A DNA stretch of 41,035 nt. Origin: Desulfurococcales archaeon. GTDB taxonomy: Archaea; Thermoproteota; Thermoprotei_A; Sulfolobales; Fervidicoccaceae. The stretch covers positions 1 through 41,035 of the forward strand of contig JALTXS010000138.1 of NCBI GenBank assembly GCA_027048265.1, given 5' to 3'. The notes beneath the pieces were generated by a model, which was not told the DNA's origin, did no database searches, and saw only the letters and a program-made list of their open reading frames with translations. The translations under genes were made by a program, and so were the position numbers. Positions 24,666 through 32,677 of the stretch are shown here, piece by piece (the stretch's first letter is position 1; the number at the start of each line of letters is the position of its first letter).

Positions 24666-26003
24666 TCAATATAGGAGCCCCCATATGAGGAAGCCCAGGG
24701 GAAAAGTAAAGATGCTTGAGAGTATCGCGTATGTTACTGTTAGCTTCAGGAACCTCCTGGCGGGCAGGGGGATCCCATTTTTCTTCAGTATTACGTATGC
24801 TACGTAGAGGGCAGGTGCTCCTGCCACGGAGGCGTTGCTCCCCAGGGTACCCCCCCATACAAGGGCCCAGTTAAGGGGCCAGGGGTCTATTCCCGTGGTC
24901 TCCGCTAAGTCGCGTATGACTAGCAGCATCGTGAGTATGTAGGCATCGTGCTCGATAACGGCGCTTATGGGCACGCTTATCCAGTACATGAATGCGAATC
25001 CCTTAACCGGGTCCCCGGCAACGAAGTTGGCCAGGTCCTCTGCCAGGGTTTCTAGGAAGCTCGACTTCTCGAGGCCTCCCACCAGGGCGAACAGGCTTGC
25101 ATAGAAGATGAGGGCTTTCCACTCGAGCTTTTCCACTATGTCCTCGAATGAAGGTGCGTTCGTCTTACCCATCTTCTTGAGAATCTCCACCGTCACGCCG
25201 AGGAGGGTTGCTCCCATTATGGTTATCGCTCCCAGGGGTAGTCCTATCAAGGGCCTTATGCTCATCAGGAAAATGGTTAGCAGGAAGAAGAAGAGAACCA
25301 CTAGGGTAAGCCTGCGGTCGAATTTATGGCTCAGCGCCTCCGTCGTATCCTGTAGTTTAGCTTGCGATTTTGGTGGTTGGGTTAGTTCCATTCGTTTCTT
25401 CTCTATGAAGACCTTGTAGAACGCCCAACTCGAGAGTATGAAACCCAAAGTTAGTATGGGGAAGCTGCTGGGACGACCATTCATCCAAAGGAAGTCCAGG
25501 AACTCAGCCCCCGCTATACTGTGCAGGAGCTGGGGCGGTAGGTCACCCAGCAGAAGTGCTGTCCCCATGAAGTTGGCAGAGAGGGCTACGAACACCACTG
25601 GGACCGTGGGGTCCTTCCTCTGGCTAAGGGCGGTGCTAATCACTATCGTGCCTATGAGTAATATGACGAGGACGTTGTCAACGAATATTGAAAGGAACCC
25701 GGCGAGTATGCCAATGACTAGCACGAATTTGTCGAAATTGTAACCCTTCTCAGAGAGCCTGTTTATAACGTAGATGGGCGCTCCTGCCTCCACGAGGTAC
25801 TGTGTGATTACCCACATACCCAACAGTATGGCTATAACGTTCCAGTCTACAGAGGAGAATGCTTCTCCTGGAGTCATGACGCCGGCGACTATCATGAGCA
25901 CGACGCCGAGGAGGCTCACGACAAGCCGGTCGACCAAACCCGTTATCACTAGAGCTATTGTGGCAGAGAATATCAGGAGAGCCCAGGTGGCTGCCTCCTC
26001 CAT
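24666..26003 (-). CDS. ArsB/NhaD (SLC13-like) family transport protein
   Basis: A polytopic membrane protein of 445 residues with about 11-12 hydrophobic helices. It has an internal charged loop (about residues 205-240). Conserved segments of the ion transporter superfamily are VDNVLVILLIGTI in the first half and LVWGGTLGSNASVAGAPA in the second, the two halves of an inverted repeat. Members move arsenite, Na+/H+ or dicarboxylates; the substrate here is not clear. ATG 26003 is preferred, because a TATA-like AT tract at 26063-26078 rules out the upstream TTG 26063, and GAGGGG lies before it. Confidence 0.85.
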   Translation of the reverse strand: MEEAATWALLIFSATIALVITGLVDRLVVSLLGVVLMIVAGVMTPGEAFSSVDWNVIAILLGMWVITQYLVEAGAPIYVINRLSEKGYNFDKFVLVIGILAGFLSIFVDNVLVILLIGTIVISTALSQRKDPTVPVVFVALSANFMGTALLLGDLPPQLLHSIAGAEFLDFLWMNGRPSSFPILTLGFILSSWAFYKVFIEKKRMELTQPPKSQAKLQDTTEALSHKFDRRLTLVVLFFFLLTIFLMSIRPLIGLPLGAITIMGATLLGVTVEILKKMGKTNAPSFEDIVEKLEWKALIFYASLFALVGGLEKSSFLETLAEDLANFVAGDPVKGFAFMYWISVPISAVIEHDAYILTMLLVIRDLAETTGIDPWPLNWALVWGGTLGSNASVAGAPALYVAYVILKKNGIPLPARRFLKLTVTYAILSSIFTFPLGFLIWGLLY

Positions 26004-26062
26004 CACCGGCCCCTCAGGACCCCGGCGAGGGGTTATCGGCTTACCCTGTAGTAGGTGGGCCA

Positions 26063-26078
26063 AAATTAATTTAATTAC
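26063..26078 (-). promoter_or_regulatory. AT-rich promoter region of the permease gene
   Basis: The AT tract AAAATTAATTTAATTA is a TATA-like element on the minus strand, predicting a start near 26045 and a leader of about 40 nt to ATG 26003. The divergent uridine phosphorylase gene starts 60 bp away on the other side. Confidence 0.4.
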
Positions 26079-26137
26079 TACAAGGGACCCTGTTATGAAT
26101 AATCACTTATTGATCATGTTCAACAGGTGGTCTTGGC

Positions 26138-26968
26138 ATGACGTTCAGGGCCGACGCTCCCACTATAGAGGGGGGGAAGCAGTACCACATTGAGGTAGCG
26201 CCTGGGGAGGTCTCCCGCTATGTGCTCCTGCCCGGCGACCCAGGGAGGGCGGAGAGGATTGCCAGGACTTGGGACGAGCACATGCTGGTTGCAAGGCACC
26301 GGGAGTATACGACCTTCACGGGGACATACAAGGGTGTACCTATAAGCGTGACCTCTACTGGAATAGGCTCTCCAAGCGCCGCCATTGCAGTTGAGGAGCT
26401 CCTTAGGGTGGGGGCCGATACTTTCATAAGAGTGGGCACTACTGGCAGCATACAGCCCGGAGTGGGTCTTGGGGACCTTATAATAAGCTTGGCTGCCGTG
26501 AGGCTTGAGGGGACTTCGAAACAGTATGTTATGCCAGAGTACCCGGCCGTTGCTAGCCCCGAGGTGGTTATGGCCCTGGTCGAGGCGGCTGAGAGCCTTG
26601 GGGTCAGGTACTGGGTGGGCATCACCGCGTCGACGGACAGCTTCTACCTGGGCCAGGGCAGGCCGGGGTTCAAGGGATACATGCAGTCCTGGGCCAAGAC
26701 CATCGTAGACGACCTTAGGGCGGCTGGTGTCATGAACTTTGAGATGGAGTCCGCCACCATATTCACCCTCTCGAACATATACGGGGCACGAGCGGGGACC
26801 GTGTGTGCTGTAATAGCCAACAGGGTTGACAACACCTTCCAGCCTGGTGTGGGCGTCGACGATGCCATAAGGGTAGCCAATGAGGCGGTTAAGATTCTTA
26901 GCGAGTGGGATGAGGTCAAGAGGGAGCGTGGTAAGAGGTACTTCTATCCCAGCTTGTGGAGGAAATGA
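26138..26968 (+). CDS. udp: Uridine phosphorylase (nucleoside phosphorylase family 1)
   Basis: A 276-residue NP-I family enzyme. It has the phosphate-site start LPGDPGRAERIA, the GTTGSI block, and the nucleoside-binding NFEMESATIF with the catalytic Glu-Met-Glu region. VGITASTDSFYLGQGRPGF corresponds to the uridine phosphorylase specificity loop. It splits uridine with phosphate to uracil and ribose-1-phosphate. GGTGG lies 7 nt before the ATG. The next gene, a PfkB kinase, begins 5 nt after its stop, so the pair works together in nucleoside breakdown. Confidence 0.92.
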   Translation: MTFRADAPTIEGGKQYHIEVAPGEVSRYVLLPGDPGRAERIARTWDEHMLVARHREYTTFTGTYKGVPISVTSTGIGSPSAAIAVEELLRVGADTFIRVGTTGSIQPGVGLGDLIISLAAVRLEGTSKQYVMPEYPAVASPEVVMALVEAAESLGVRYWVGITASTDSFYLGQGRPGFKGYMQSWAKTIVDDLRAAGVMNFEMESATIFTLSNIYGARAGTVCAVIANRVDNTFQPGVGVDDAIRVANEAVKILSEWDEVKRERGKRYFYPSLWRK

Positions 26969-26972
26969 TGCG

Positions 26973-27887
26973 GTGAAGCTACAGGCCGCCATTGGTAATG
27001 TTAACATCGACGTTATAGTATGGGTTGGTGAAATACCCCCACCTGACGGCAGTGTGAAGGCCGACAGGATACTCCACACGATGGGCGGTGGTGCCGTCAA
27101 CTATAGCGTAGCCGTGGCACGCATGGGCCACAAGGTACTACTACACGGGGCCGTCGCAGACGTTTTTAACCGTCTAGGATTCCGCAGGTGGCTGGAGGAG
27201 CAGGGCGTTAACACCAGTCTTCTAGTAGAAATGGAGGGTGACCCCGGAACAACAGTCGTGCTTAACGTTGGGGGCCAGCCTAGGCGGATAATATCCTACC
27301 GGGGGGTCAACTCCCTGCTACATCCAAAGCACGTGGCACAGGCTTTTTCAAGTCTTGAGAGAGAGCCCCACCTGGTCCACCTGGCAAGCACTCGACTAGA
27401 CATTACCAATGCCTTCCTGGAGACCAGAGAGAGGCTCGGGTGGAGGAGCCTGGCCTCACTAGACCCAGGTAGTGAGACTCCCAGCCTCGCCCAACATCTC
27501 GCTGAGCTACTTGAGCAGATAGACATACTTCTAATGAACAGGGAAGAGTACAGCATGGTATTCAACTCTCCACCAGGAGAGCTTGTTCAGACGCATCCCC
27601 ACCTAATACTCGTTCTTAAAGAGGGTAGGAGAGGCGCCACCGTATACTGGAAGGAGGGGCGGGCACACGCGACGCCTCCTCCAGTGAAAGCGGTGGACAC
27701 CACTGGCTCTGGTGATGCGTTCAACGCGGCCTTCAACACCTGTATGCTGGAGCGAATGGAGCCCCGAGAATGCGTTAGAATGGGGGTTGCCGCGGGGAGC
27801 CTCAAAGCTATGAGAGAGGGGTCTACCTCAAGCCCCTTGAGGGACGAGGTGGAGGAGTTCGCCCAAAGGGTAGCCTTGGGGCCCTGA
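26973..27887 (+). CDS. PfkB/ribokinase-family sugar or nucleoside kinase
   Basis: A 304-residue PfkB kinase. The N-terminal substrate lid and GGGAVNYSVAVARMG motif, and the C-terminal DTTGSGDAFNAAF motif with catalytic Asp and anion hole, are intact. GTG 26973 is the start, with GGAGG 10 nt upstream; longer frames run inside udp. Right behind uridine phosphorylase, it may phosphorylate ribose-1-phosphate (as in the archaeal pentose bisphosphate route) or a nucleoside; this is inferred from context and not visible in the sequence. Confidence 0.88.
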   Translation: MKLQAAIGNVNIDVIVWVGEIPPPDGSVKADRILHTMGGGAVNYSVAVARMGHKVLLHGAVADVFNRLGFRRWLEEQGVNTSLLVEMEGDPGTTVVLNVGGQPRRIISYRGVNSLLHPKHVAQAFSSLEREPHLVHLASTRLDITNAFLETRERLGWRSLASLDPGSETPSLAQHLAELLEQIDILLMNREEYSMVFNSPPGELVQTHPHLILVLKEGRRGATVYWKEGRAHATPPPVKAVDTTGSGDAFNAAFNTCMLERMEPRECVRMGVAAGSLKAMREGSTSSPLRDEVEEFAQRVALGP

Positions 27888-27983
27888 TTTGCAACGTTTG
27901 TGGAACAATGCTTTTAATCTGCTTAACGCTTGAAAAGAACCCTCGCTTGCTCCATTTCTCGGCAGTAGCGTGGTGCGGGTGAT

Positions 27984-29375
27984 GTGGTTGGAAACGAGGT
28001 TGTGAACCCTGGGCTCATTGTTGTCAAGTTCGGAGGATCCATACTTGACAGCGGAGAAGGCTATCGCCGAGCCGCCGCCTACGTTGAGGGGCTGAGGAGG
28101 AAGGGCTTCCAGGTCATCGTAGTGGTCTCCGCCCTCAAGGGCGTAACCGATGCACTTATAGAGGCATATGAGAGGTCCTCCAGGGACGCCCTTCTCACCG
28201 TTATAAAGAAACACGACAAGGTTATAAGTGAGCTTGGAGGAGAGAGCCCCTACTTGGATAGAGCTAGGGAGCTCCTCGTGCACTTGGAGAACATTCACAA
28301 GGCCTACCTCTACTTGGGCCTAGGCGATTCGAGGATAAAGGACCTGATTGTTAGCTTCGGCGAGCGAATTTCTACCCAGCTTATGGCAACGGCGCTTGAC
28401 TCCATGGGCATGAAGGCGAAGCCCCTCTTCGGCAGGGAGGCAGGCATTATTACCAACGATAAATTCGGGGAGGCAAACCCCCTGCCCGAGTCCAGAAGCA
28501 TGGTAGCAGAGAGGCTCGGGGTGCTTGTTAAGACCGACTGGGTCCCCGTTGTCGCGGGCTTTATAGGGGAAACAAGGGAGGGCAAGGTCACAACTATGGG
28601 TAGAGGGGGAAGCGATTTCACCGCTACTTTCATAGCGTCGAGCATAGGCGCGGGCGAGGTCCATCTTGTGACAGATGTCGAGGGGGTCAAGACAGGTGAT
28701 CCCAGAGTCTTCGAAAACGCCCGTCTAATACCCGTTATCAGTTATGACGAAGCAATAGAGCTGGCCCACCTGGGGGGGAAGAAGTTCCACCCGAGGACCT
28801 TCGAGCCCCTGAGGGAGAGCCCCATTGTCACGAGGGTCAGGAGCCTAGAGAGCGAAAAATCGACCAGCATTGTCAAGACCTGGAGAAAGCCCCCGCTCAA
28901 GGCGGTGACAATCCTTAATGGTCTGGAGCTCGTCATGGTCAGAGGCGCGGGCATGGTGGGGCGCCTGGGCACCGCGGCGCGGGTTATGAAGGCCTTCAGC
29001 GAGGCCGGGGTCAACATAATAGCAATTAGCCAGCCCGTGAGCGAAACCAGTATCAACCTGGTGGTGAAGCAGGGGAGCGGAGAGAGGCTTTCCAGCAAAC
29101 TCGACTCACTTGTGGAGGAGAGGATTATACGCGACTACGAGATACTTGATCAGGCGAGTGCTATCTCACTAGTAGGCTACGGGCTCAGGCAACCCGGTGT
29201 CATAGGCGAGATGCTGGGGGTCCTAAGAGGTCATGATGTATACATGCTCGCTAAGGGGCCCATGGAGGTCAGCTTGAGCGTCGTGGCCCCAGGGAAGGAG
29301 GCAAGGGGTATAGCTAACAAGTATCACGACCTTGTCATTTCCCAAGAGTGGGAAGACGTCCAGGGCATATTATAG
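27984..29375 (+). CDS. lysC: Aspartate kinase
   Basis: A 463-residue amino acid kinase. It has KFGGSIL at the N-terminus, GRGGSDFTATF for substrate binding, and VEGVKTGDPR near the kinase C-terminus. Two ACT domains follow (about residues 310-460), the allosteric sites for Thr or Lys feedback. It makes aspartyl-phosphate for Thr, Met or Lys synthesis. The GTG start at 27984 is chosen because an ATG two bases upstream is in another frame; GTG 28002 is an alternative. A CTTTTAAT box at 27910-27917 is its likely promoter. Confidence 0.93.
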   Translation: MVGNEVVNPGLIVVKFGGSILDSGEGYRRAAAYVEGLRRKGFQVIVVVSALKGVTDALIEAYERSSRDALLTVIKKHDKVISELGGESPYLDRARELLVHLENIHKAYLYLGLGDSRIKDLIVSFGERISTQLMATALDSMGMKAKPLFGREAGIITNDKFGEANPLPESRSMVAERLGVLVKTDWVPVVAGFIGETREGKVTTMGRGGSDFTATFIASSIGAGEVHLVTDVEGVKTGDPRVFENARLIPVISYDEAIELAHLGGKKFHPRTFEPLRESPIVTRVRSLESEKSTSIVKTWRKPPLKAVTILNGLELVMVRGAGMVGRLGTAARVMKAFSEAGVNIIAISQPVSETSINLVVKQGSGERLSSKLDSLVEERIIRDYEILDQASAISLVGYGLRQPGVIGEMLGVLRGHDVYMLAKGPMEVSLSVVAPGKEARGIANKYHDLVISQEWEDVQGIL

Positions 29376-29389
29376 ATGAGTTGCCGGTT

Positions 29390-29701
29390 TTACGGGTTTA
29401 TTGTCAACTCTAGCTTCTCAATTGTCCTCCCGCCGGACTGGTAGTACACCCTGACTGTATTTATTGAAGAACGTGCAAGCCCCGTCTTCACCACGTAGGT
29501 TCTCCCGGGTTGTAAGACCGTGTCAGGCTTGAACCCCTCCTTGACCCTAAGTCTGCGGCTCTTCTCTCCCGTGTAGAGAGTCCCCGGGAGGCTACTGGTA
29601 TACTCGACCTCAACTTTCCACAGCCTAGCCTCCCTGTCCCCCTTGTTTGTTATGGCTATGCTGCCCTTTTCATCGACCACGACCTCTAGCAACACGTCCA
29701 C
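29390..29701 (-). CDS. Small hypothetical beta-rich protein
   Basis: A 103-residue protein with no family I recognise. The pattern of alternating hydrophobic residues and short turns suggests an immunoglobulin-like beta sandwich. Examples are GSIAITNKGDREARLWKVEV and QPGRTYVVKTG, the latter like archaeal CARDB-type folds. No signal peptide is seen. The start is GTG 29701 or GTG 29695. It converges on the end of lysC with 14 bp between. Confidence 0.6.
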   Translation of the reverse strand: MDVLLEVVVDEKGSIAITNKGDREARLWKVEVEYTSSLPGTLYTGEKSRRLRVKEGFKPDTVLQPGRTYVVKTGLARSSINTVRVYYQSGGRTIEKLELTINP

Positions 29702-29790
29702 CCTGTAGGCTACTCGTATTTACTTGGGTCCTCGTTTAAATTGGCCAGCCTGGTATAAATTATGATCTGGGGGAGAGGGTCGGGGACAGC

Positions 29791-29798
29791 TTTTATAC
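29791..29798 (+). promoter_or_regulatory. Promoter of the leader/ESCRT-III-like transcription unit
   Basis: TTTTATAC within GCTTTTATACATAG is one of the best TATA boxes in the window. No closer box is evident before the ESCRT-III-like gene. Confidence 0.5.
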
Positions 29799-29924
29799 AT
29801 AGAGATACCTGGGGCTTTTGCGAAAGCGCACACAGTCTAGCATAACGCATTACTCGAGGTGTCCCGACATCCAGAATTGCATGAGTTGACTGGTTGAATA
29901 CGTGTTAGGGGGTCTGGCCCATTC

Positions 29925-30038
29925 GTGGAACCACTAATTGAGGAGCTGGGCTCTGTTATAACGGCCTTCTCCACCCAATCCCTGTTTGCAGATAAGGGTC
30001 CTGTCAAGAGGGGTAATACGTTGACCAAACGCCTGTAG
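29925..30038 (+). CDS. Possible 37-residue small protein upstream of the ESCRT-III-like gene
   Basis: A short open frame from GTG 29925 to TAG 30036-30038. Its product opens EPLIEELGSVITAF and ends in a basic tail KRGNTLTKRL. Codon choice looks like its neighbours. It lacks a convincing ribosome site (only a G run about 11 nt upstream) and no family is recognised. It could be a real small gene co-transcribed with the downstream protein, or an N-terminal remnant of it. Confidence 0.3.
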   Translation: MEPLIEELGSVITAFSTQSLFADKGPVKRGNTLTKRL

Positions 30039-30065
30039 ACCTCCTAGGTCTTGGAGGTGGGTACC

Positions 30066-30638
30066 TTGGCGAGTAATGGTGCCCTGAAGACGCTCGTCCA
30101 TGCACAGACTGTTGTGAGGGGGCTCCTGAGAGAGATAGAGATGCTCGTATCTAAGATTGAGAAGGCAGAGGAAAAGATGTTTGACAAAGCAATATTAATT
30201 GACGAACTTTGGCCGAGCCTTTCGTCAGCCCTTGAGTATTTCGCCGAGAGACTGGAGATGTTCAGTACATTAAGGTCCCTTTATGTTTCCAAGTACGTGA
30301 TGGAGGCACTTGATTCCATGCTGGAGAGCATAGAGGACCCCGCCAGGATACCCGTGGTGCTGAGGGCCACTATTATGGCCCTGGAGAGGACGGGTTCCAT
30401 GCTAATGGAGTCTCACCAGGCGGAGGGCCTGTACCTGAGGATAGTTGCTGCAGAGCTTGAGGGAATGGCTGAGGCCCATGCAGTGGAGCTAGGTAACCAG
30501 GAGGAGAGCCAGGCCATAGTAGAAAGCCTGCTAACAAGCGCACTCCAGTATGGGGAAATAGAGGCGCGTAGGAAGATGCCCCCCACCCCAATCATCCGTA
30601 GCCTGAGCCCCGAGGAGCTCCTAGCTGGTCAAGTGTAG
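30066..30638 (+). CDS. ESCRT-III/Snf7-like protein (CdvB family, divergent)
   Basis: A 190-residue, almost wholly helical protein. The order of elements recalls archaeal CdvB. A helix has Gln and paired charges (HAQTVVRGLLREIEMLVSKI). Next comes EEKMFDK, comparable to the DKELFEK region. A long amphipathic hairpin follows, then a C-terminal helix ending RRKMPPTP that resembles CdvB 'kFPelP'. ESCRT-III filaments act in cell division and membrane scission. No wing or MIM2 domain is evident. TTG 30066 is chosen for GGAGGTG 6 nt upstream. It overlaps the convergent YkgJ-like gene by 10 bp. Assignment is by pattern only. Confidence 0.55.
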   Translation: MASNGALKTLVHAQTVVRGLLREIEMLVSKIEKAEEKMFDKAILIDELWPSLSSALEYFAERLEMFSTLRSLYVSKYVMEALDSMLESIEDPARIPVVLRATIMALERTGSMLMESHQAEGLYLRIVAAELEGMAEAHAVELGNQEESQAIVESLLTSALQYGEIEARRKMPPTPIIRSLSPEELLAGQV

Positions 30639-31267
30639 CCCATTTTTTCAAGCCTGTCCAAGTCAGCCCAATCTGGGAGCCTGCCCGATTTCAGCTCTCC
30701 AGCAAGCCTTCTGAGCACTCCATACAGTGCATCAACCGGGTCCCTCCCCTTGTTCACTACTTCCTCGAAAACGAACCTGTAGTGCATCCTCATCTCCTCC
30801 ACATACTGGCGATAGAGGTGGGGAGGCACGCTGCTCTCCTCCCCCTCGCCTGCCTCTTCAAGTCCCGGGCACTTCGTGTCCAGCTCTAACTCCTCGTTGC
30901 CAGGTGCTATGGGGAGGCCTGGATAGAGCCGGCACTTCATGGGCCGTGCGGGGTATATTTTACAATAGGTTCTGCCCTCGCCATTGAATCCCAGAAAAAC
31001 ACAACGCCCGTTCACGTCACCCGCAAGGCCAATGTGGGGGATGTGGGCCGCTATTATCAGGTTAGTGTAAACATGGAGAAACGTCACAACATCCACATCA
31101 AGATAACGGGCCATCCTCACCACGTCGAACACGGAGAGGTGAACGTTAGGCCCCGTCCCACAGCATACGTCACACCTTATACATTTGAACCTAAATGGCC
31201 TTCCGGGTCGTATCCTCGGGTTCTTCCTAACCTCGTCATAGTCCTCCAGCCTAACGCTCTTGACCAC
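30629..31267 (-). CDS. YkgJ-type cysteine-cluster protein
   Basis: A 212-residue protein of the UPF0153/YkgJ family. An N-terminal CxxCxxCC (Cys29, 32, 35, 36, in CIRCDVCC) is followed by GRCVFLG and YCKIYPARPMKCRLYP. Together these are thought to bind a zinc or iron-sulfur cluster. Function is unproven. A mostly helical charged C-terminus follows. The GTG start has GGTGA 7 nt upstream. Divergent from the Mrp gene with a 71-bp gap. Confidence 0.85.
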   Translation of the reverse strand: MVKSVRLEDYDEVRKNPRIRPGRPFRFKCIRCDVCCGTGPNVHLSVFDVVRMARYLDVDVVTFLHVYTNLIIAAHIPHIGLAGDVNGRCVFLGFNGEGRTYCKIYPARPMKCRLYPGLPIAPGNEELELDTKCPGLEEAGEGEESSVPPHLYRQYVEEMRMHYRFVFEEVVNKGRDPVDALYGVLRRLAGELKSGRLPDWADLDRLEKMGYT

Positions 31268-31311
31268 AGCCTGTCACCATTACACTAAACACTTTACCCA
31301 CGCAGACGGTC

Positions 31312-31320
31312 TATATTTTA
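31312..31320 (+). promoter_or_regulatory. Promoter of the Mrp gene, spaced for a leaderless transcript
   Basis: TATATTTTA is centred about 24 bp before the GTG at 31339. No ribosome binding site precedes that GTG, so translation of a leaderless mRNA is likely. Confidence 0.5.
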
Positions 31321-31338
31321 ACAGCGGCACCACTACCG

Positions 31339-32250
31339 GTGGGCGTCTTGTCGTCAAAACCCTCGCTAAGACTACAGGTGCCCAAGAAGGGGGCTGGAGG
31401 CGCTGGGGGAGCCCCCTCTACCAGGGGAGGTCCTGGGATAGAGGTGCTCTTCCAAAGGGCCCATGAGAAGCTAAGCAGGTTCAAGGCACACCTCATAGTC
31501 TTGAGCGGCAAGGGAGGTGTTGGCAAGACATTTATCGCCACAAGCCTCGCCCTCTACCTAGCTAGGAAGGGGCTGAAGGTTGGTCTTTTCGACGCCGACG
31601 AGACGGGGGCAGCCGTCCCATTCGTACTGGGGGAGAGGAACGCCGAGGTCCTGGTCGTGGAGAAGACCAAGGAGCTGCTCCCGCTCGAGTCCCGTTATGG
31701 CATAAAGTTCATGAGCATAGAGCCATTCCTACCAGAGGGAGAAACACCACTGCTTTGGGAAGGAGCCCTACGGACACGGTTCATCGTTGACACGCTTTCT
31801 AACACGCGGTGGGGGGACCTGGACGTAATGGTCTATGACCTCCCCCCGGGGACGGGAGACGAAGTAATAACTATCGCCCAGGTTATCCCGCCACCGCGGT
31901 TCGCTATAATAGTGTCATCACCGGGCCAGATCGCTGAGAGCGTTGTGAGAAAAGCTATAGTCTTTGCCCAGAAGATGCAGTTGCCGATAATGGGTCTAGT
32001 GGAGAACATGAGTTATGTGAACTGCAATGGAGAGAAGGTAGAGGTGCTGGGCGAGAGCACTGCTGATAAGCTTGCCAGGGAATACGATATAGAGGTTCTG
32101 GCGAGGATACCCCTGGATCCGGCTATAAGGAGGGCACATGACGAGGGGAGGCCCATATACGAGGTGGCGCCGGGGAGCGAGATTGACTACACATTAGCCG
32201 AGCTTGCTGAAAGGGTCTATGGACTTCTACGGGTCATGAAAATACTGTGA
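31339..32250 (+). CDS. mrp: Mrp/ApbC-type P-loop ATPase lacking the CxxC motif
   Basis: A 303-residue Mrp/NBP35 ATPase. It has a deviant Walker A SGKGGVGKT (56-64), LFDADETG, and DLPPGTGDE. A flexible Gly/Pro-rich N-terminus of ~45 residues precedes the fold. Family members carry Fe-S clusters on a C-terminal CxxC following MSY; here the segment reads MSYVNCNGEK with only one Cys, so the usual shared cluster site is incomplete. It may act in Fe-S delivery by another route or in another role. GTG start; see the TATA box 24 bp upstream. Confidence 0.88.
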   Translation: MGVLSSKPSLRLQVPKKGAGGAGGAPSTRGGPGIEVLFQRAHEKLSRFKAHLIVLSGKGGVGKTFIATSLALYLARKGLKVGLFDADETGAAVPFVLGERNAEVLVVEKTKELLPLESRYGIKFMSIEPFLPEGETPLLWEGALRTRFIVDTLSNTRWGDLDVMVYDLPPGTGDEVITIAQVIPPPRFAIIVSSPGQIAESVVRKAIVFAQKMQLPIMGLVENMSYVNCNGEKVEVLGESTADKLAREYDIEVLARIPLDPAIRRAHDEGRPIYEVAPGSEIDYTLAELAERVYGLLRVMKIL

Positions 32251-32253
32251 GCT

Positions 32254-32565
32254 CTACAGGAGCTCCTCCGACAGGCTCATTATATGCTCTCTCCTTACCC
32301 GACCCCTCTCGTCAAACGAGACCCCTTCTAACTCCAGTAGCCTTCTCTTGAACTCAACTCCTCCGGGACCCGAGTATCCCACCAGCTCGCCCCGTGACCC
32401 CACAACCCTGTGACATGGAACCACGGGGGCCTCATCATTCATAGCCACAAGCCTCCCCACTGCCCGTGGGCTGGTTCCGAGGACGCGGGCCATGTCTCCG
32501 TAAGTCACAACACGGCCTGGGGGAATTAGGAGCAAGAGGGTCTTGAGGAGGGACAGCTTGTCCAA
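32254..32565 (-). CDS. Methylated-DNA-protein cysteine methyltransferase-like protein
   Basis: A 103-residue protein equal to the C-terminal DNA-binding and active-site domain of O6-methylguanine-DNA methyltransferase. It has a helix-turn-helix segment GTSPRAVGRLVAMN, the active-site PCHRVV with acceptor Cys, and GYSGPGGVEFKRRLLELEG. The N-terminal ribonuclease H-like domain is absent. Because the Cys is present it is not a Trp-type alkyltransferase-like protein and should be able to take alkyl groups. The TTG start has GGGTGA about 6 nt upstream. It ends 3 bp from the convergent Mrp gene. Confidence 0.88.
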   Translation of the reverse strand: MDKLSLLKTLLLLIPPGRVVTYGDMARVLGTSPRAVGRLVAMNDEAPVVPCHRVVGSRGELVGYSGPGGVEFKRRLLELEGVSFDERGRVRREHIMSLSEELL

Positions 32566-32677
32566 CTGCTTTCACCCTGTTTAGAGAAAATGATATGAGT
32601 CCCCTATCCCAAGTACTAACATGCCTCATGCTTGCCTAATGGCTGTTATCCTCTAAACTGGTCTCTCAGAGAACTGT

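Larger units (their letters stand above)
29702..30065. other. 364-bp leader region before the ESCRT-III-like gene, with coding-like short frames
   Basis: A strong TATA box (TTTTATAC, 29791-29798) predicts transcription from near 29820, about 245 nt before the ESCRT-III-like gene's start. The transcript would begin at a small TGCG-AAAG-CGCA hairpin. Two consecutive open stretches share one frame, split by a TGA at 29895. The second runs from GTG 29925 to TAG 30036 (37 codons) and looks protein-like. It may be a short gene, a decayed 5' part, or a regulatory leader. I found no tRNA or other known RNA. Confidence 0.4.

Noticed and set aside
26120..27100. 326-codon minus-strand frame over uridine phosphorylase
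   Set aside because: It mirrors the clearly coding udp gene and yields a Pro/His-rich product without motifs.
29837..30028. 63-codon minus-strand frame in the leader of the ESCRT-III-like gene
   Set aside because: No promoter or ribosome site on that strand and a composition typical of an antisense shadow.
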